A stretch of 64,000 nt of DNA from contig JACJZV010000001.1 of assembly GCA_020635395.1 (NCBI GenBank), positions 1,406,551 through 1,470,550 of the forward strand, given 5' to 3'. The translations under genes and the position numbers were made by a program. The stretch is from Flavobacteriales bacterium. GTDB lineage: Bacteria > Bacteroidota > Bacteroidia > NS11-12g > UBA9320. The number at the start of each line of letters is the position of its first letter. Position 1 is the stretch's first letter. This document shows positions 54,338 through 64,000 of the stretch, piece by piece. The notes beneath the pieces were generated by a model. That model was not told where the DNA came from and searched no databases. It saw nothing but the letters and a program-made list of their open reading frames with translations.

Positions 54338-55604
54338 ATCCTTTTAGTTCATCAATCAAAGCCCTCATTTGTTTGTATTTGGGCTCATACGATTTATCAA
54401 CGTTTTGCAACCTGCCATAGATAATTTTCAGGTTTTGTGCCAAATCAGCTTTCTCGGCATTAGTCATATTGCCATCAGCCATATTCATACATTCTTCAAA
54501 AGGAACTGCGGCCTTTTTATACAGCTCATCAATTTGACTTTCTAATACTAATTGTTTGTCGTAGTTTTTTTCAGCGTCAATTTTTTCTTTTATAGGCTTA
54601 CATTTTTCAGTGTAAACCACACCCAAGTTAAAATATGCATTGAAGTATCCGGGATCCAATTCAATTGCCTTTTGATAACTTTTTTCAGCCTCATCCAGAT
54701 TTGCTATTTTCTTGTCAATTTCATAAAGATTAAAATAATTCAACCCTCGTGCATAGTGCAAAATAGGATCATTTGGCTGTGCAGCAATTGCGTTATCCAA
54801 TTTGTCCATCAACTCTTTGCTTCTACCCAATTTTAGCATTAAATCAAGCTCTGCATTTATCAAATTTTTGTCTTCTGGCAACGCCTCTCTTCCTAATGCC
54901 AGCGTTTCCAATGCTTTTGTAGTATCTTTTTCATTCAAATAAATTTCGTGAAGAGTGTAATACACATTTGCATCTTTATAATTTGACTCTGCCAATTGTT
55001 TTAAAGTGGATTTTGCTTTGGCCACATCTCCTCCCCTATTGGCAGCAGCAGCAGCATTTAGCATGACCATTTCTTTGCTTATGCCAGCATTTTTTTGAAG
55101 CAGCTTTTCATCATCATACTGAAATAAATCTAAAGCCGTTTCGTAAGCCTTCAATGATTTAGCAAATTCTTTATTATTATAGGTCATAACCCCTTCGTTA
55201 TACAAACGAACTGCACAGTCAACCAATCCTTTTTTGGCATCTTTGGTGTGCTTGCCTTTTGCGTCAAGCTCAATACATTTTTTAAAAGATTCAACAGCCG
55301 TATAAAGTTTGTCTTTGTACTTTGCCTTTTGCTCATCCGAACCTTCAGATAAAACCGTAAGGTAGGTAAAACCTCGATAGTAAAACATTCGAGGGTCGGC
55401 AGCAGTTGTTGTATGTTTTGCGGCATCTTCAATATCCTTCACACACTCATCCAGCGTATTGTGCCATGCTTCACCAGTTCTGGCATCACCAACCGTGTTA
55501 GACAGCTTAAAAACTACCGTAGATACTTTGTTTTTTTGAGCAAATGCTGTTACACTCAACGAAAGCAAAAACGTAAATGCTAAAATTACCTTTTTTGTTG
55601 TCAT
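54336..55604 (-). CDS. TPR-repeat exported protein
   Basis: 422 residues from ATG 55604 (MTTKKVILAFTFLLSLSVTAFAQ signal peptide). Several tetratricopeptide repeats: ALDLFQYDDEKLLQKNAGISKE, KALETLALGREALPEDK, LHYARGLNYFNLYEIDKKIANLDEAEKSYQKAIELDPGYFNAYFNLG. TPRs mediate protein binding. It is predicted to be periplasmic. It lies 13 bases downstream of gyrA in the same direction. Confidence 0.85.
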   Translation of the reverse strand: MTTKKVILAFTFLLSLSVTAFAQKNKVSTVVFKLSNTVGDARTGEAWHNTLDECVKDIEDAAKHTTTAADPRMFYYRGFTYLTVLSEGSDEQKAKYKDKLYTAVESFKKCIELDAKGKHTKDAKKGLVDCAVRLYNEGVMTYNNKEFAKSLKAYETALDLFQYDDEKLLQKNAGISKEMVMLNAAAAANRGGDVAKAKSTLKQLAESNYKDANVYYTLHEIYLNEKDTTKALETLALGREALPEDKNLINAELDLMLKLGRSKELMDKLDNAIAAQPNDPILHYARGLNYFNLYEIDKKIANLDEAEKSYQKAIELDPGYFNAYFNLGVVYTEKCKPIKEKIDAEKNYDKQLVLESQIDELYKKAAVPFEECMNMADGNMTNAEKADLAQNLKIIYGRLQNVDKSYEPKYKQMRALIDELKG

Positions 55605-55617
55605 TTTATAGATTTTA

Positions 55618-58164
55618 TTAATTGTCATTATTGTCCACTATTTCAGACGAATCATCTTGCCCGTTTTCTCCGTTTTCAATTGTTCCGTCTTCCAAAGTTT
55701 CAGTATTTTCTTCCTCTTCTTCTTTATTTACCTTAGCTACAGATGCAATCTCATCTCCTTCTCTAAGTTTTATTAATCGCACACCCTGTGTGGCTCTGCC
55801 CATTATTCTTAGGGTTTCAAGCGGAAGTCGTATTGCAATACCTGAACGATTGATAATCATTAAATCATCGTTGTCGGTTACAGATTTTATGGCTACCAAA
55901 TTTCCTGTTTTTTCGGTGATGTTTAAGGTTTTTACACCTTTACCACCTCTACCGGTAATACGATAATCTTCTACTGCTGTGCGTTTTCCGTATCCTTTTT
56001 CCGAAACTACCATAATGGTTTCTTCTTCCACACTCTTGACACAAACCATGCCAATTACCTCATCGTCATCATTTTCAAGTTTCACACCTTTCACTCCGGC
56101 GGCTGTTCTACCCATAGGTCTCACCAATGATTCGTTGAATCGGATGGCTTTGCCAAGTTTTTTGGCCAAAAGAATTTCGTTGTTGCCATTGGTCAATTTT
56201 GCTTCCAATAATTCATCCCCGTCTTTTACTGTTATGGCATTAATGCCGTTGGCACGTGGGCGGGAATAAGCACGAAGCGTGGTTTTTTTGATAATACCAT
56301 TTTTGGTACACATAATGATAAAATTATTGTCCAAATATTCGTCATTATCCAAGCCTTCTACCGAAATATATGCTTTTACCACATCATCACTCGGAATGGC
56401 AATGAGGTTTTGAATGGGTCGTCCTTTGGTTGCTTTTGCACCTTCGGGAATTTCATATACTTTCATCCAAAAACATCGACCTTGCTCTGTAAAGAAAAGC
56501 ATATAGTTGTGCGTTTTGGCCGACAATAAGTGTTCAACGAAATCTTCATCACGGTGCTTAACTCCCCTATTTCCAACCCCACCTCTCGATTGGGTTCTGT
56601 ATTCGCTCAAAGAAGTTCGTTTTACATATCCCATTCTGGAGATAGTAATAACAACATCTTCGTTCGGAATCAGATCTTCGATGTTTAAATCGCCGCTGTC
56701 AAACTCAATATTGGTGCGTCTTTCGTCGCCATATTTGTCTCTAACTTCGGCCAATTCATCCTTAATAATTTGCATTCTTAATTCTTCACTGCCAAGAATT
56801 TCTTCCAATTTGGCAATGGTAAGCATGATTTCTTTATGCTCTTCTCTGATTTTGTCGCGTTCAAGTCCGGTAAGTTTTTGCAATCGCATATCCAAAATGG
56901 CTCGTGCCTGAATCTCTGACAGATTAAAGCGAGTCATTAAGCCATTTCTTGCATCTTCCGGATTATTTGATGAACGAATCAGGCTAATAACCTCATCCAG
57001 ATTGTCAAGAGCAATCAATAAACCCTCTAAAATATGGGCTTTTTTGCGTGCTTCTTCCAGTTCATATTCGGTTCTTCTTATTACCACCTCATGCCGATGC
57101 TCTACATAGTGATGCACCAAATCTTTGAGATTTAAGGTCATCGGTCGGCCTTTTACAAGAGCAATATTATTAACCGAAAACGAGGTTTGAAGCGGCGTAA
57201 ATTTAAAAAGTTGGTTTAAAACGATGTTCGGAATTGCATCTCGTTTTAGGTCAAAAACAATTCGCAAACCGTTTCTATCGCTCTCATCGCGTATTTCGCT
57301 GATGCCTTCTATTACTTTTTCATTTACCAAATCAACCGCTTTTACAATGATTTGGGATGGCGAAACCTGATAGGGAACTTCGTTGATAATGATTTGCTCT
57401 CTGCCGGTTTTGCTTTCTACAATCTCGGCTTTACCCCGCATTACAATTCTTCCTCTGCCTGTCTCGAAAGCATTTTTTACCCCTTCGTAGCCATATATAG
57501 TTCCTCCTGTCGGAAAATCGGGAGCTTTGATATGCTCCATCAATTCCTGTATGGTAATGTCTCTATTATCTACGTAGGCTATAACTCCGTTACACACTTC
57601 TTTAAGGTTGTGTGGAGCCATGTTGGTGGCCATACCCACTGCAATTCCTGCCGCTCCGTTTACGAGCAAGTTTGGAATTTTTGAAGGCAAAACGGTTGGT
57701 TCTTTAAGCGAATCGTCGAAGTTTGTTTGAAAATCGACCGTGTTTTTGTCAATATCCACCATCATTTCTTCGGCCAATTTTTTCAAACGAGCCTCAGTAT
57801 AACGCATAGCCGCAGGGGGGTCTCCATCAATAGAGCCAAAGTTTCCTTGCCCGTCCACCATTTGATATCGCAGACTCCAGGGTTGTGCCATACGCACCAT
57901 GGTGTCATACACCGAAGAATCGCCATGCGGGTGGTATTTTCCAAGCACCTCCCCCACTATCCTTGCCGATTTTTTGTATGGTCGGTTGCTGGCCAGGCCA
58001 AGCTCGGTCATGCCATAAAGCACCCTGCGGTGTACGGGTTTTAAACCATCCCTTACGTCGGGCAGGGCTCTTGAAACAATTACCGACATCGAATAATCGA
58101 TGTAGGCCGTTTTCATTTCATCCTCAATATTGATTGGAATTATCTTTTCGTTCGGATTTTCCAT
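55618..58164 (-). CDS. gyrA: DNA gyrase subunit A
   Basis: 848 residues. GyrA breaks and rejoins DNA through its tyrosine, here Y122 in AMRYTEARL, and with GyrB supercoils DNA. The quinolone-determining region reads HPHGDSSVYDTMVRMAQ: S83 and D87 keep the sensitive-type residues in E. coli numbering, with Ser at position 84. Six beta-pinwheel repeats (e.g. RGGVGNRGVKHRDEDFV, GRGGKGVKTLNI) make the C-terminal DNA-wrapping domain, followed by a strongly acidic tail (EEEEENTETLEDGT...DNNDN). Confidence 0.97.
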   Translation of the reverse strand: MENPNEKIIPINIEDEMKTAYIDYSMSVIVSRALPDVRDGLKPVHRRVLYGMTELGLASNRPYKKSARIVGEVLGKYHPHGDSSVYDTMVRMAQPWSLRYQMVDGQGNFGSIDGDPPAAMRYTEARLKKLAEEMMVDIDKNTVDFQTNFDDSLKEPTVLPSKIPNLLVNGAAGIAVGMATNMAPHNLKEVCNGVIAYVDNRDITIQELMEHIKAPDFPTGGTIYGYEGVKNAFETGRGRIVMRGKAEIVESKTGREQIIINEVPYQVSPSQIIVKAVDLVNEKVIEGISEIRDESDRNGLRIVFDLKRDAIPNIVLNQLFKFTPLQTSFSVNNIALVKGRPMTLNLKDLVHHYVEHRHEVVIRRTEYELEEARKKAHILEGLLIALDNLDEVISLIRSSNNPEDARNGLMTRFNLSEIQARAILDMRLQKLTGLERDKIREEHKEIMLTIAKLEEILGSEELRMQIIKDELAEVRDKYGDERRTNIEFDSGDLNIEDLIPNEDVVITISRMGYVKRTSLSEYRTQSRGGVGNRGVKHRDEDFVEHLLSAKTHNYMLFFTEQGRCFWMKVYEIPEGAKATKGRPIQNLIAIPSDDVVKAYISVEGLDNDEYLDNNFIIMCTKNGIIKKTTLRAYSRPRANGINAITVKDGDELLEAKLTNGNNEILLAKKLGKAIRFNESLVRPMGRTAAGVKGVKLENDDDEVIGMVCVKSVEEETIMVVSEKGYGKRTAVEDYRITGRGGKGVKTLNITEKTGNLVAIKSVTDNDDLMIINRSGIAIRLPLETLRIMGRATQGVRLIKLREGDEIASVAKVNKEEEEENTETLEDGTIENGENGQDDSSEIVDNNDN

Positions 58165-58437
58165 ATATATTTTTTGCGTTTTTGTTAAGCTGGTAAAACT
58201 AAAACCAACCTCAGGGACAAACGCCTTTTACGCCGCTAAGATACCAACATTTTACCTACAAACTACCCACATTTTGGGCATATTTTTACCAACAGTAATT
58301 TTTGATTTACGAAAGAGGGAAAGTTTTGATTTTCGATTTTTTGTTTTTCAGAAAACCAAATGGAAATGGTGGTAATTTGTTTAAATTTATTTAAATTTAT
58401 TTTCGTAGTAATACATGGCAATTTAGCTTGAGAGTTC

Positions 58438-58890
58438 TTACATTTTGATTTTAATTAATCCTTTTTCAATGTCGAAAATGAGGAAAACTTCTTCCAATCT
58501 TTGTGGTTTATTCTTTCCATCCAAAAAGTAAATGTTCCAATGTTTTAATTCTACTTTGAGGTATTCATTAATTATTTTTTGATAACTTTTTACCTGTTTG
58601 CTTTCTTGTTTGTTCAAATCCCAAGTTATTTTTTTGATGGTACTTTTTTTAGATAGTTGGATAATCACTCCGGTATGAAGACTGGGTACTTTACTTCTTG
58701 CATTAGAGTCAAACCTGATAATCAATTCTTGATTAAGGTTTTTTTGGATGGTATCAAAGGGTAATAAAAAACTATTGAGAATGGCATTTAACTCTAAATC
58801 TCGATTGTCTTGATTGTACGTATTCTGAGCGTGAGCAATGCCGGATAAACTCAAGGTTACTGAAATTATTAATTTAAAACAAATTTTCAT
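58438..58890 (-). CDS. Hypothetical secreted protein
   Basis: 150 residues with a signal peptide (KLIISVTLSLSGIAHAQ). Mixed alpha/beta remainder with LHTGVIIQLSKKSTIKKITWDL and EEVFLIFDIEKGLIKIKM. No family recognised. The 58165-58437 gap upstream of gyrA shows AT-rich DNA with a TTTAAATTTA direct repeat near 58380-58400 and no gene. Confidence 0.6.
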   Translation of the reverse strand: MKICFKLIISVTLSLSGIAHAQNTYNQDNRDLELNAILNSFLLPFDTIQKNLNQELIIRFDSNARSKVPSLHTGVIIQLSKKSTIKKITWDLNKQESKQVKSYQKIINEYLKVELKHWNIYFLDGKNKPQRLEEVFLIFDIEKGLIKIKM

Positions 58891-59024
58891 TGGAATTAAA
58901 CTATTCCGTCAAATATACTCTTTTTCCAACTTAAGAAAATAAATCTAAAACATTACCCATTTAGCCAACCCCAAAATCATTTCGATACTTTGGTTTAAAA
59001 AAAATCCGTTGTTTTGTCGAAAAT

Positions 59025-59960
59025 TTGGATTTCAATAAACAAATAGAGCAACTCGAACTGCGTGTAAAAGCGAGACTAACTCCTGCAAAAAAGCTTTTGC
59101 AGCGAAAAACATTGCCCGGATTTAAGGGTAGGTCAATCTATGATGTAGGCAAATTTTTTGTGGATTCACTTTTTGATTCTGACCTAAATGTGAGGGCCTC
59201 TTCTTTGGCCTATAATTTTTTTCTATCCTTGTTTCCTGCCATTATTTTTCTTTTTACCCTCATTGCCTATATCCCTATTGATGGGTTTCAAGAAGATTTG
59301 CTCCAACAAATTGAGCGGGTGCTGCCCCGAAACACTTTTGAAGCACTGTTTACCACCATCGAAGACATTTTGAATAATCAAAACATCACGCTGCTTTCAT
59401 TTGGTTTTGTGTTGGCCATATACTTTAGCAGCACGGCTTTTCAAAACATGATGACCAATTTTAACAAATACACCAAACAAGAACACAAACGCAACTGGTT
59501 TGCCAGTCGAGTAAGAAGTATTTGGCTTACCTTGCTGGTTACTATGACTGTTTTAATAATGGTATTGGTGGTAACTTACATTAACATTAGCCTGTATATG
59601 CTTGATATTGAGGATAAAACGAGATATATTCTTCTTCAAGTGCTGCAAGTGGGGTCTATCTATTTCTTGATTTATTTGGTATATAGCAGTTTATATTATT
59701 TTGGTAGCTCTAAGACCGCAAAGTGGAATTTTTTTAGTGTGGGGTCTTCCCTGGCTACCATTCTGACCGTTTTGGCTTCTGCGGCTTTTACATTTTATGT
59801 CAACAATTTCAGCAACTACAACCGATTTTATGGTTCGGTAGGGGCATTTATAGTGCTGATGGTGTTTATTTATTTCAACTGCACCATGCTTTTGATAGGC
59901 TTTGAACTCAATAGTAGCATTGATAGGGCAGAAATCAGATCCATCAAAAACAAAGAATAA
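59025..59960 (+). CDS. YihY/BrkB-family inner-membrane protein
   Basis: 311 residues, TTG start at 59025. The family region begins with RASSLAYNFFLSLFPAIIFLFTLIAYIP and contains FQNMMTNFNKYTK and further hydrophobic helices (LLVTMTVLIMVLVVTYINI, VGSIYFLIYLVYSSLYYF, ILTVLASAAFTFYV, FIVLMVFIYFNCTMLLIGFELN), six in all. Formerly called ribonuclease BN in error; the function is unsettled. It precedes tRNA-Ser by about 60 bases. Confidence 0.9.
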   Translation: MDFNKQIEQLELRVKARLTPAKKLLQRKTLPGFKGRSIYDVGKFFVDSLFDSDLNVRASSLAYNFFLSLFPAIIFLFTLIAYIPIDGFQEDLLQQIERVLPRNTFEALFTTIEDILNNQNITLLSFGFVLAIYFSSTAFQNMMTNFNKYTKQEHKRNWFASRVRSIWLTLLVTMTVLIMVLVVTYINISLYMLDIEDKTRYILLQVLQVGSIYFLIYLVYSSLYYFGSSKTAKWNFFSVGSSLATILTVLASAAFTFYVNNFSNYNRFYGSVGAFIVLMVFIYFNCTMLLIGFELNSSIDRAEIRSIKNKE

Positions 59961-60023
59961 AAGTTTTTCTAAAAAATTTGTTTGACAAACGAATAAGGAA
60001 AATTATTTTTGCAGCCCTCAGAG

Positions 60024-60112
<89 letters not shown>

Positions 60113-60116
60113 AAAA

Positions 60117-60144
60117 AAGGCTGATGTTTCATCGGCCTTTTTTT
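60117..60144 (+). terminator. Terminator of tRNA-Ser
   Basis: AAGGCTGAT (60117-60125) pairs with ATCGGCCTT (60131-60139) with one G-U pair, then a T run. Confidence 0.75.
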
Positions 60145-60170
60145 ATTAGCTTTTTTTTACCTTAGCGGCT

Positions 60171-62210
60171 ATGTCGGGCAATAATTTTTCCTCATTAAAA
60201 ATTCTGATTCTATTTATCCTTTTTGGCATAACCTACCACATTGCTGGCTACATAGGCCATTTTGGTTATGATGATATGCAATATGCCCAAATGGCATTCG
60301 ACCTACTGCATGGCAAACTCAATCTAAACGACCACTATGCCCACCGCATAGCCGTGGTTGCTCCGTTGGCTTTGAGCTACAAACTATTTGGAATAAACGA
60401 CACTGCCTCTGCCCTTCCCGCCATATTTGCTTATTTGATAAGTTTAGTTTTTGTTTACAACATGCTCAAAAACAATCGTTTGCAGTTAATTTTAGGCCTG
60501 TGCCTAACCGCACTTTGCAATTGGTTTCTGTTTTATAGCGATAAAATTATGCCCGACATTTTTGTGGCAATGTTTGCTTTTGGGGCAATTGTTTTTTTGC
60601 ATAAAGCCCGAATAAAACCGACAAATAGTACCCTGTTTTCAATTGCTTTTTCTGCCTTTGTTTTATTGGCTTTTCTGAGCAAAGGTTCTGTAGTTTTAGC
60701 CTTTCCGTTGTTTATAACCATCTTTTTTTATGATATTTACAACAAGCAGCATCAAAAATTTTGGCTCTTTTCGATAGTTTCAGGCATTATATTGTTTTCT
60801 ATCTATTTTGGCATAATGTATGGCCTCGCCGGCTCCATCACTCATCGGTTTCAGGCCATTGCCAACGGAAGTTATCTCAACCTTTGTAGCTACGACCAAC
60901 AGCCATTTCATATTTTATTAAAACGCATTGGTTATCAATTTGTTAACCTATTCGTAAAAGAAGGACTTGCAGTTGGTTTAATTTTTATTTTACCAACCAT
61001 ATTTTCAGCCAAAATAAAAAACTGGGATTTTTGGACAAAAGCCTCTCTCCTACTGCTGATTTCGGCCAATTTTATGACTGTTTCTTTCAAAACCTATTCG
61101 CCAATGTGCTTAGACCCTCGGCATTACCTTTACATTGTTCCGGCAATTGCGGTGGCAGCGGCTCGTTCGTTTGGTTCAAATTTTCATAACAAAAGATACA
61201 AATTGCTGTTGATTGTAACATCAGCTGGCTTTGCAATGTGGTCATTCTTATTGGATTATAACAACTTTTTGCACATTTATTTACCCATTTTGGTTCTGAC
61301 TGCACTTCTATTTTTAGTAAAAAAAACATATTTAATTGGAGTTTTTATGGTTTTGGCCTTCGTAGTTCAACCACTAAATATGATTAATTATGCCCATTAT
61401 TCGGTTCGATACAAACTGCAAAAAGAAATTGTTTTTAATGAAGTTATTAATCAAAGAACAGATAAAGTTGTTCTGACAGACGAGGTTCAGGCACGATTGC
61501 TAAATTATTATGTAGGATTTGATTCTGTAAAAACGGGAAGATTTAAAAATGTGATGGATTTTGAGGCCGACAGTACTCAAAATTTTGTATTTCTGTTTAA
61601 TCCAAACACCTTTGCTATGGCGGGTTTGCAGTACAACGATTTGCCATATTCTGTAAGAAATAACGACTCCACCAATTTAATTTTTATTGATAGATTGACT
61701 GGAATAGAAATTAGTCATCTGCCAAAAGGTTTTGCGTCTTTCAACAAAAAAATGGTGTTGACCACCAAAAATAATTTCGAAGAAAAATCGAAGTTTTGGT
61801 ATGTAAACGAAGCTGAAATCAGCACGCAACATGGCTATTTAAGCACCAAAAGCAATCGGTTTGGTATGTATTCTTCCACCTATGTTTTACCCACAGATTC
61901 CATTCATTTTCAACAAGATAAAAGTTATTTTATGGAAGCCGAATTTCTATTATTCTTGTATGATAAAGCACCTAATATTCAACTCATTTTTTCGGTAGAA
62001 GATTCAACCGGAGGTTATATTTGGAAAAACTACGACGTAAGCCGGCATATTCGGGCTTACGGCCTCTGGGAACCAATTTACATCCAATTTGACGAAGTGG
62101 GCAAAAACATCCGACCCAATTCTTTGCTAAAAATATATTTACTAAACGAAGATTTAAAAGAGGTTTATGTGGATGATTTTACCATTAAAATTAGTGAAAT
62201 AGAACGGTAA
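60171..62210 (+). CDS. GT39-like integral membrane glycosyltransferase
   Basis: 679 residues. The N-terminal region has ~10 transmembrane helices and the catalytic-type motif GYDDMQYAQMAFDLLHGKLNL (acidic residues of the first periplasmic loop), as in ArnT/PMT family lipid-linked-sugar transferases. The C-terminal ~200 residues are a beta-rich soluble domain. The acceptor is unknown; candidates are lipid A or glycans. It is convergent with the propeller protein gene, with stop codons adjacent. Confidence 0.82.
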   Translation: MSGNNFSSLKILILFILFGITYHIAGYIGHFGYDDMQYAQMAFDLLHGKLNLNDHYAHRIAVVAPLALSYKLFGINDTASALPAIFAYLISLVFVYNMLKNNRLQLILGLCLTALCNWFLFYSDKIMPDIFVAMFAFGAIVFLHKARIKPTNSTLFSIAFSAFVLLAFLSKGSVVLAFPLFITIFFYDIYNKQHQKFWLFSIVSGIILFSIYFGIMYGLAGSITHRFQAIANGSYLNLCSYDQQPFHILLKRIGYQFVNLFVKEGLAVGLIFILPTIFSAKIKNWDFWTKASLLLLISANFMTVSFKTYSPMCLDPRHYLYIVPAIAVAAARSFGSNFHNKRYKLLLIVTSAGFAMWSFLLDYNNFLHIYLPILVLTALLFLVKKTYLIGVFMVLAFVVQPLNMINYAHYSVRYKLQKEIVFNEVINQRTDKVVLTDEVQARLLNYYVGFDSVKTGRFKNVMDFEADSTQNFVFLFNPNTFAMAGLQYNDLPYSVRNNDSTNLIFIDRLTGIEISHLPKGFASFNKKMVLTTKNNFEEKSKFWYVNEAEISTQHGYLSTKSNRFGMYSSTYVLPTDSIHFQQDKSYFMEAEFLLFLYDKAPNIQLIFSVEDSTGGYIWKNYDVSRHIRAYGLWEPIYIQFDEVGKNIRPNSLLKIYLLNEDLKEVYVDDFTIKISEIER

Positions 62211-63221
62211 CTATTTGAAAATAAATTTATTGCAAAGCACACCGGCATCAAAATGGCGTTTAAAATCAAAGGTGGATGTATAAATGGAAACCTCACTCCG
62301 ATTGACAAAATCTTTGGCATCCGACAAAATAAAATCTCCTGTTTTTGGGTGGATATCAAAACCATAAATGTTGGATTCGGGCAAATCCAACTCTTTTTTT
62401 ATGAATGAATAATCTGCGGAGCTGAATGAGTAAATGCCTTTAAAAGCCATATAAATTCTATTGTCCACCGCACTTTGCTGCAACCGGATTGGCTTTTCTG
62501 CATTGGCAAACTCATGGACTAAAACGGCGGTCTTAGTGCCATTTTTAATCACGTAAAACGCGGCTTTTTCTGATGAGCCAAGTTTTCCTTCGCACAAAAC
62601 TCCTAAGTCATCATTTTTAAACTTACAAATGGAGTTGGTATTGTTTCCAATTTTTATGCTATCTGTTATGCTAAGTTTTTCAATATCAATTAAATAAAGA
62701 TATGGTTTTTCTCTATTCGCAACCCACAAAACCTCATTAGAAACCAACATATCGTCCGTCCAACCATCGATAGAAATAGTGGCAGAAATGCTCATTTTAT
62801 TTATATCAACCACATAAATTTTATCGGCATATAAATCACTTACAAATACCTTGTTTCCTGATGATATGGCATATCTCGGAGAAACGAACCCCTCAATACT
62901 ATTTTTAATTTTTAGGCTGGACGTGTCCACAATCCAAATTTTACCAGAATTGTTCACCACCAACCAATAATCACCATTTATGATGGCAACTGATTGAAAA
63001 ACATCGCCAATGGGTATTTCATTTTTCTCAAAAAAAACGTCCTTCGAGTATTCATTCGATTGAGTGTTAAAGAAGCCAAAACTCGAATTGCCTTGCTGAA
63101 AATTTCCTTCGTTAACAGTATAAAAACCACTTTGGGTGTCGGTAGTTTTTGGAGGTATATCATCATCTTTACACCTTGCAAACAATAAAGACAACCCAAG
63201 TATAAGGCCTAATCTATACAT
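62211..63221 (-). CDS. Surface lipoprotein with YncE/DUF5074-like beta-propeller
   Basis: 336 residues with a lipobox-like N-terminus (MYRLGLILGLSLLFARCKDDD, Cys at 17). Repeats with IWIVDTSSLKIKNSI, IYVVDINKMSISATISI and LYLIDIEKLSITDSIKI form a beta-propeller. Related propellers are found by TonB-dependent uptake loci in Bacteroidota, so a role in a surface uptake complex is possible (inference). The start overlaps the downstream-encoded secreted protein by 13 bases. Confidence 0.75.
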   Translation of the reverse strand: MYRLGLILGLSLLFARCKDDDIPPKTTDTQSGFYTVNEGNFQQGNSSFGFFNTQSNEYSKDVFFEKNEIPIGDVFQSVAIINGDYWLVVNNSGKIWIVDTSSLKIKNSIEGFVSPRYAISSGNKVFVSDLYADKIYVVDINKMSISATISIDGWTDDMLVSNEVLWVANREKPYLYLIDIEKLSITDSIKIGNNTNSICKFKNDDLGVLCEGKLGSSEKAAFYVIKNGTKTAVLVHEFANAEKPIRLQQSAVDNRIYMAFKGIYSFSSADYSFIKKELDLPESNIYGFDIHPKTGDFILSDAKDFVNRSEVSIYTSTFDFKRHFDAGVLCNKFIFK

Positions 63222-64000
63222 AATTTTTGGATGGTGGTTTTCCCATATTTCTCCATTCTGAGTAGATAAATTCCTGCTGAAATGTTTTGCAAATCAATGC
63301 TATTCCCGCCCTCAATTTCCAAAATGACTTCACCAGCCAGTGTTATTATTTCTGCTTTTTCAAAGCCAACATTTGTTGTTATACTACTTCCTGATTTTGC
63401 CGGATTTGGGTAAAAGAAGTTTTCATTTTTCGAGAATTCAAAAATAGTAGTTGTCGGATCGCCCAAGACACCAACCGCATCCAAATCAAAGCCACCCGAC
63501 TCAAAAGCTGTTGGCCATGGATCATTTATTTTATGGTTTTGGGCATCTCTTCTGGCCCAATTGCTGTCCAGGTTTCCAACCACGTCCACCAATCGCATGT
63601 AGTAAATGGCAGAAAGATCTATTTTGGTCGAGTCTTTGAGTTCCTCCAAATCAAACGGAGTGCCATAAGGTGCCTGATGTTTGCCCGCCAAATTTTTATA
63701 CCACTCCGGATTCATTGCCGCCAAATTTTCGATTTGCACATTGGTGTCGGCATTTGAAAATGCAGGAAACCGAACAAAATCAAGGCCATTGCTGCTCACT
63801 TCTACAAAAGCCAACTCTAAAAAATAACCGCCTTGCCATTGAAAACCATTTTCGAAAACCACAAAATCAAAACCTTTTCGGTTTTGAATTGGTTCGTCAA
63901 AAAACAGGATAATGCTGCCACCATCGCCCAAGCTAATCGAGTAATTATCCGCGGCACCCACTGCATGTCTCGTGTCACCAGTGTTTACTTTTCCTAATGA
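63209..64000 (-). CDS. Secreted T9SS protein, N-terminus beyond window
   Basis: The frame is open to the window end (SLGKVNTGDTRHAVGAADNYSISLGDGGSIIL), so the start lies outside. A ~200-residue domain (FDFVVFENGFQWQGGYFLELAFVEVSSNGLDFVRF...) precedes a type A T9SS sorting signal (FFYPNPAKSGSSITTN ... GIYLLRMEKYGKTTIQKLCID). It is co-oriented with and overlaps the propeller lipoprotein, suggesting one surface system. Confidence 0.75.
   Translation of the reverse strand, partial: SLGKVNTGDTRHAVGAADNYSISLGDGGSIILFFDEPIQNRKGFDFVVFENGFQWQGGYFLELAFVEVSSNGLDFVRFPAFSNADTNVQIENLAAMNPEWYKNLAGKHQAPYGTPFDLEELKDSTKIDLSAIYYMRLVDVVGNLDSNWARRDAQNHKINDPWPTAFESGGFDLDAVGVLGDPTTTIFEFSKNENFFYPNPAKSGSSITTNVGFEKAEIITLAGEVILEIEGGNSIDLQNISAGIYLLRMEKYGKTTIQKLCID

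Overview
The window is Bacteroidota chromosome, AT-rich with densely packed genes. The assignment rests on several independent signs. There is a PorX response regulator of the type IX secretion system. Many secreted proteins end in a type IX (YPNP...) or gliding-motility-type C-terminal sorting domain. Promoter-like TAnnTTTG hexamers occur without strong Shine-Dalgarno sites, and several families typical of the phylum are present (DUF1015, DUF6580, short SerA). The genus cannot be named from the sequence alone.

Layout. 1-4902: core genes (HD-domain phosphohydrolase, tmk, porX, tsaE, a secreted M28 peptidase). 4979-14650: an accessory block. It holds an orphan secreted protein, an intact IS3-family insertion sequence, five co-oriented minus-strand cargo genes of unknown function (two are tandem paralogues, one has lost its 5' end), the C-terminal stub of a large serine recombinase, and then a type VI-B CRISPR locus: cas13b, a csx28-like membrane gene and an array of 8 identical 36-bp repeats with 7 spacers. 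A tRNA-Glu gene lies just beyond the block. 14834-44000: mostly housekeeping and secretion genes: gap, a 1251-residue secreted protein, serC-serA-DUF1015, an XRE regulator with palindromic operator candidates, purD, a YugP-type metallopeptidase, fadD, a Cys/Met-metabolism PLP enzyme, a PrsW-type protease, an Omp28-like secreted protein, thioredoxin, cysteine desulfurase, an arginase-family enzyme and a GCS2-CBS fusion followed by an AspA/AstE-like deacylase. 43003-44760: small orphan genes, including an SMI1/KNR4 protein, interspersed with hairpin repeats. 44865-64000: a 2435-residue adhesin-like protein, an amidase with SH3 repeats, a TPR protein, gyrA, a BrkB/YihY protein, tRNA-Ser, a GT39-like glycosyltransferase and a surface propeller/secreted-protein pair cut by the window end.

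The standout is the RNA-targeting type VI-B2-like system at 9902-14286. Both HEPN motifs (RNFYVH and RNSFVH) are intact, but the reading frame of cas13b is broken by one base near 10994. The nuclease is therefore either a recent pseudogene, a sequencing error or, less likely, a split or frameshifted protein. The repaired protein is 1093 residues, a normal Cas13b length. The small partner has one N-terminal membrane segment, like Csx28, but contains no histidine, so it cannot carry a canonical HEPN motif. No adaptation genes (cas1/cas2) lie in the window.
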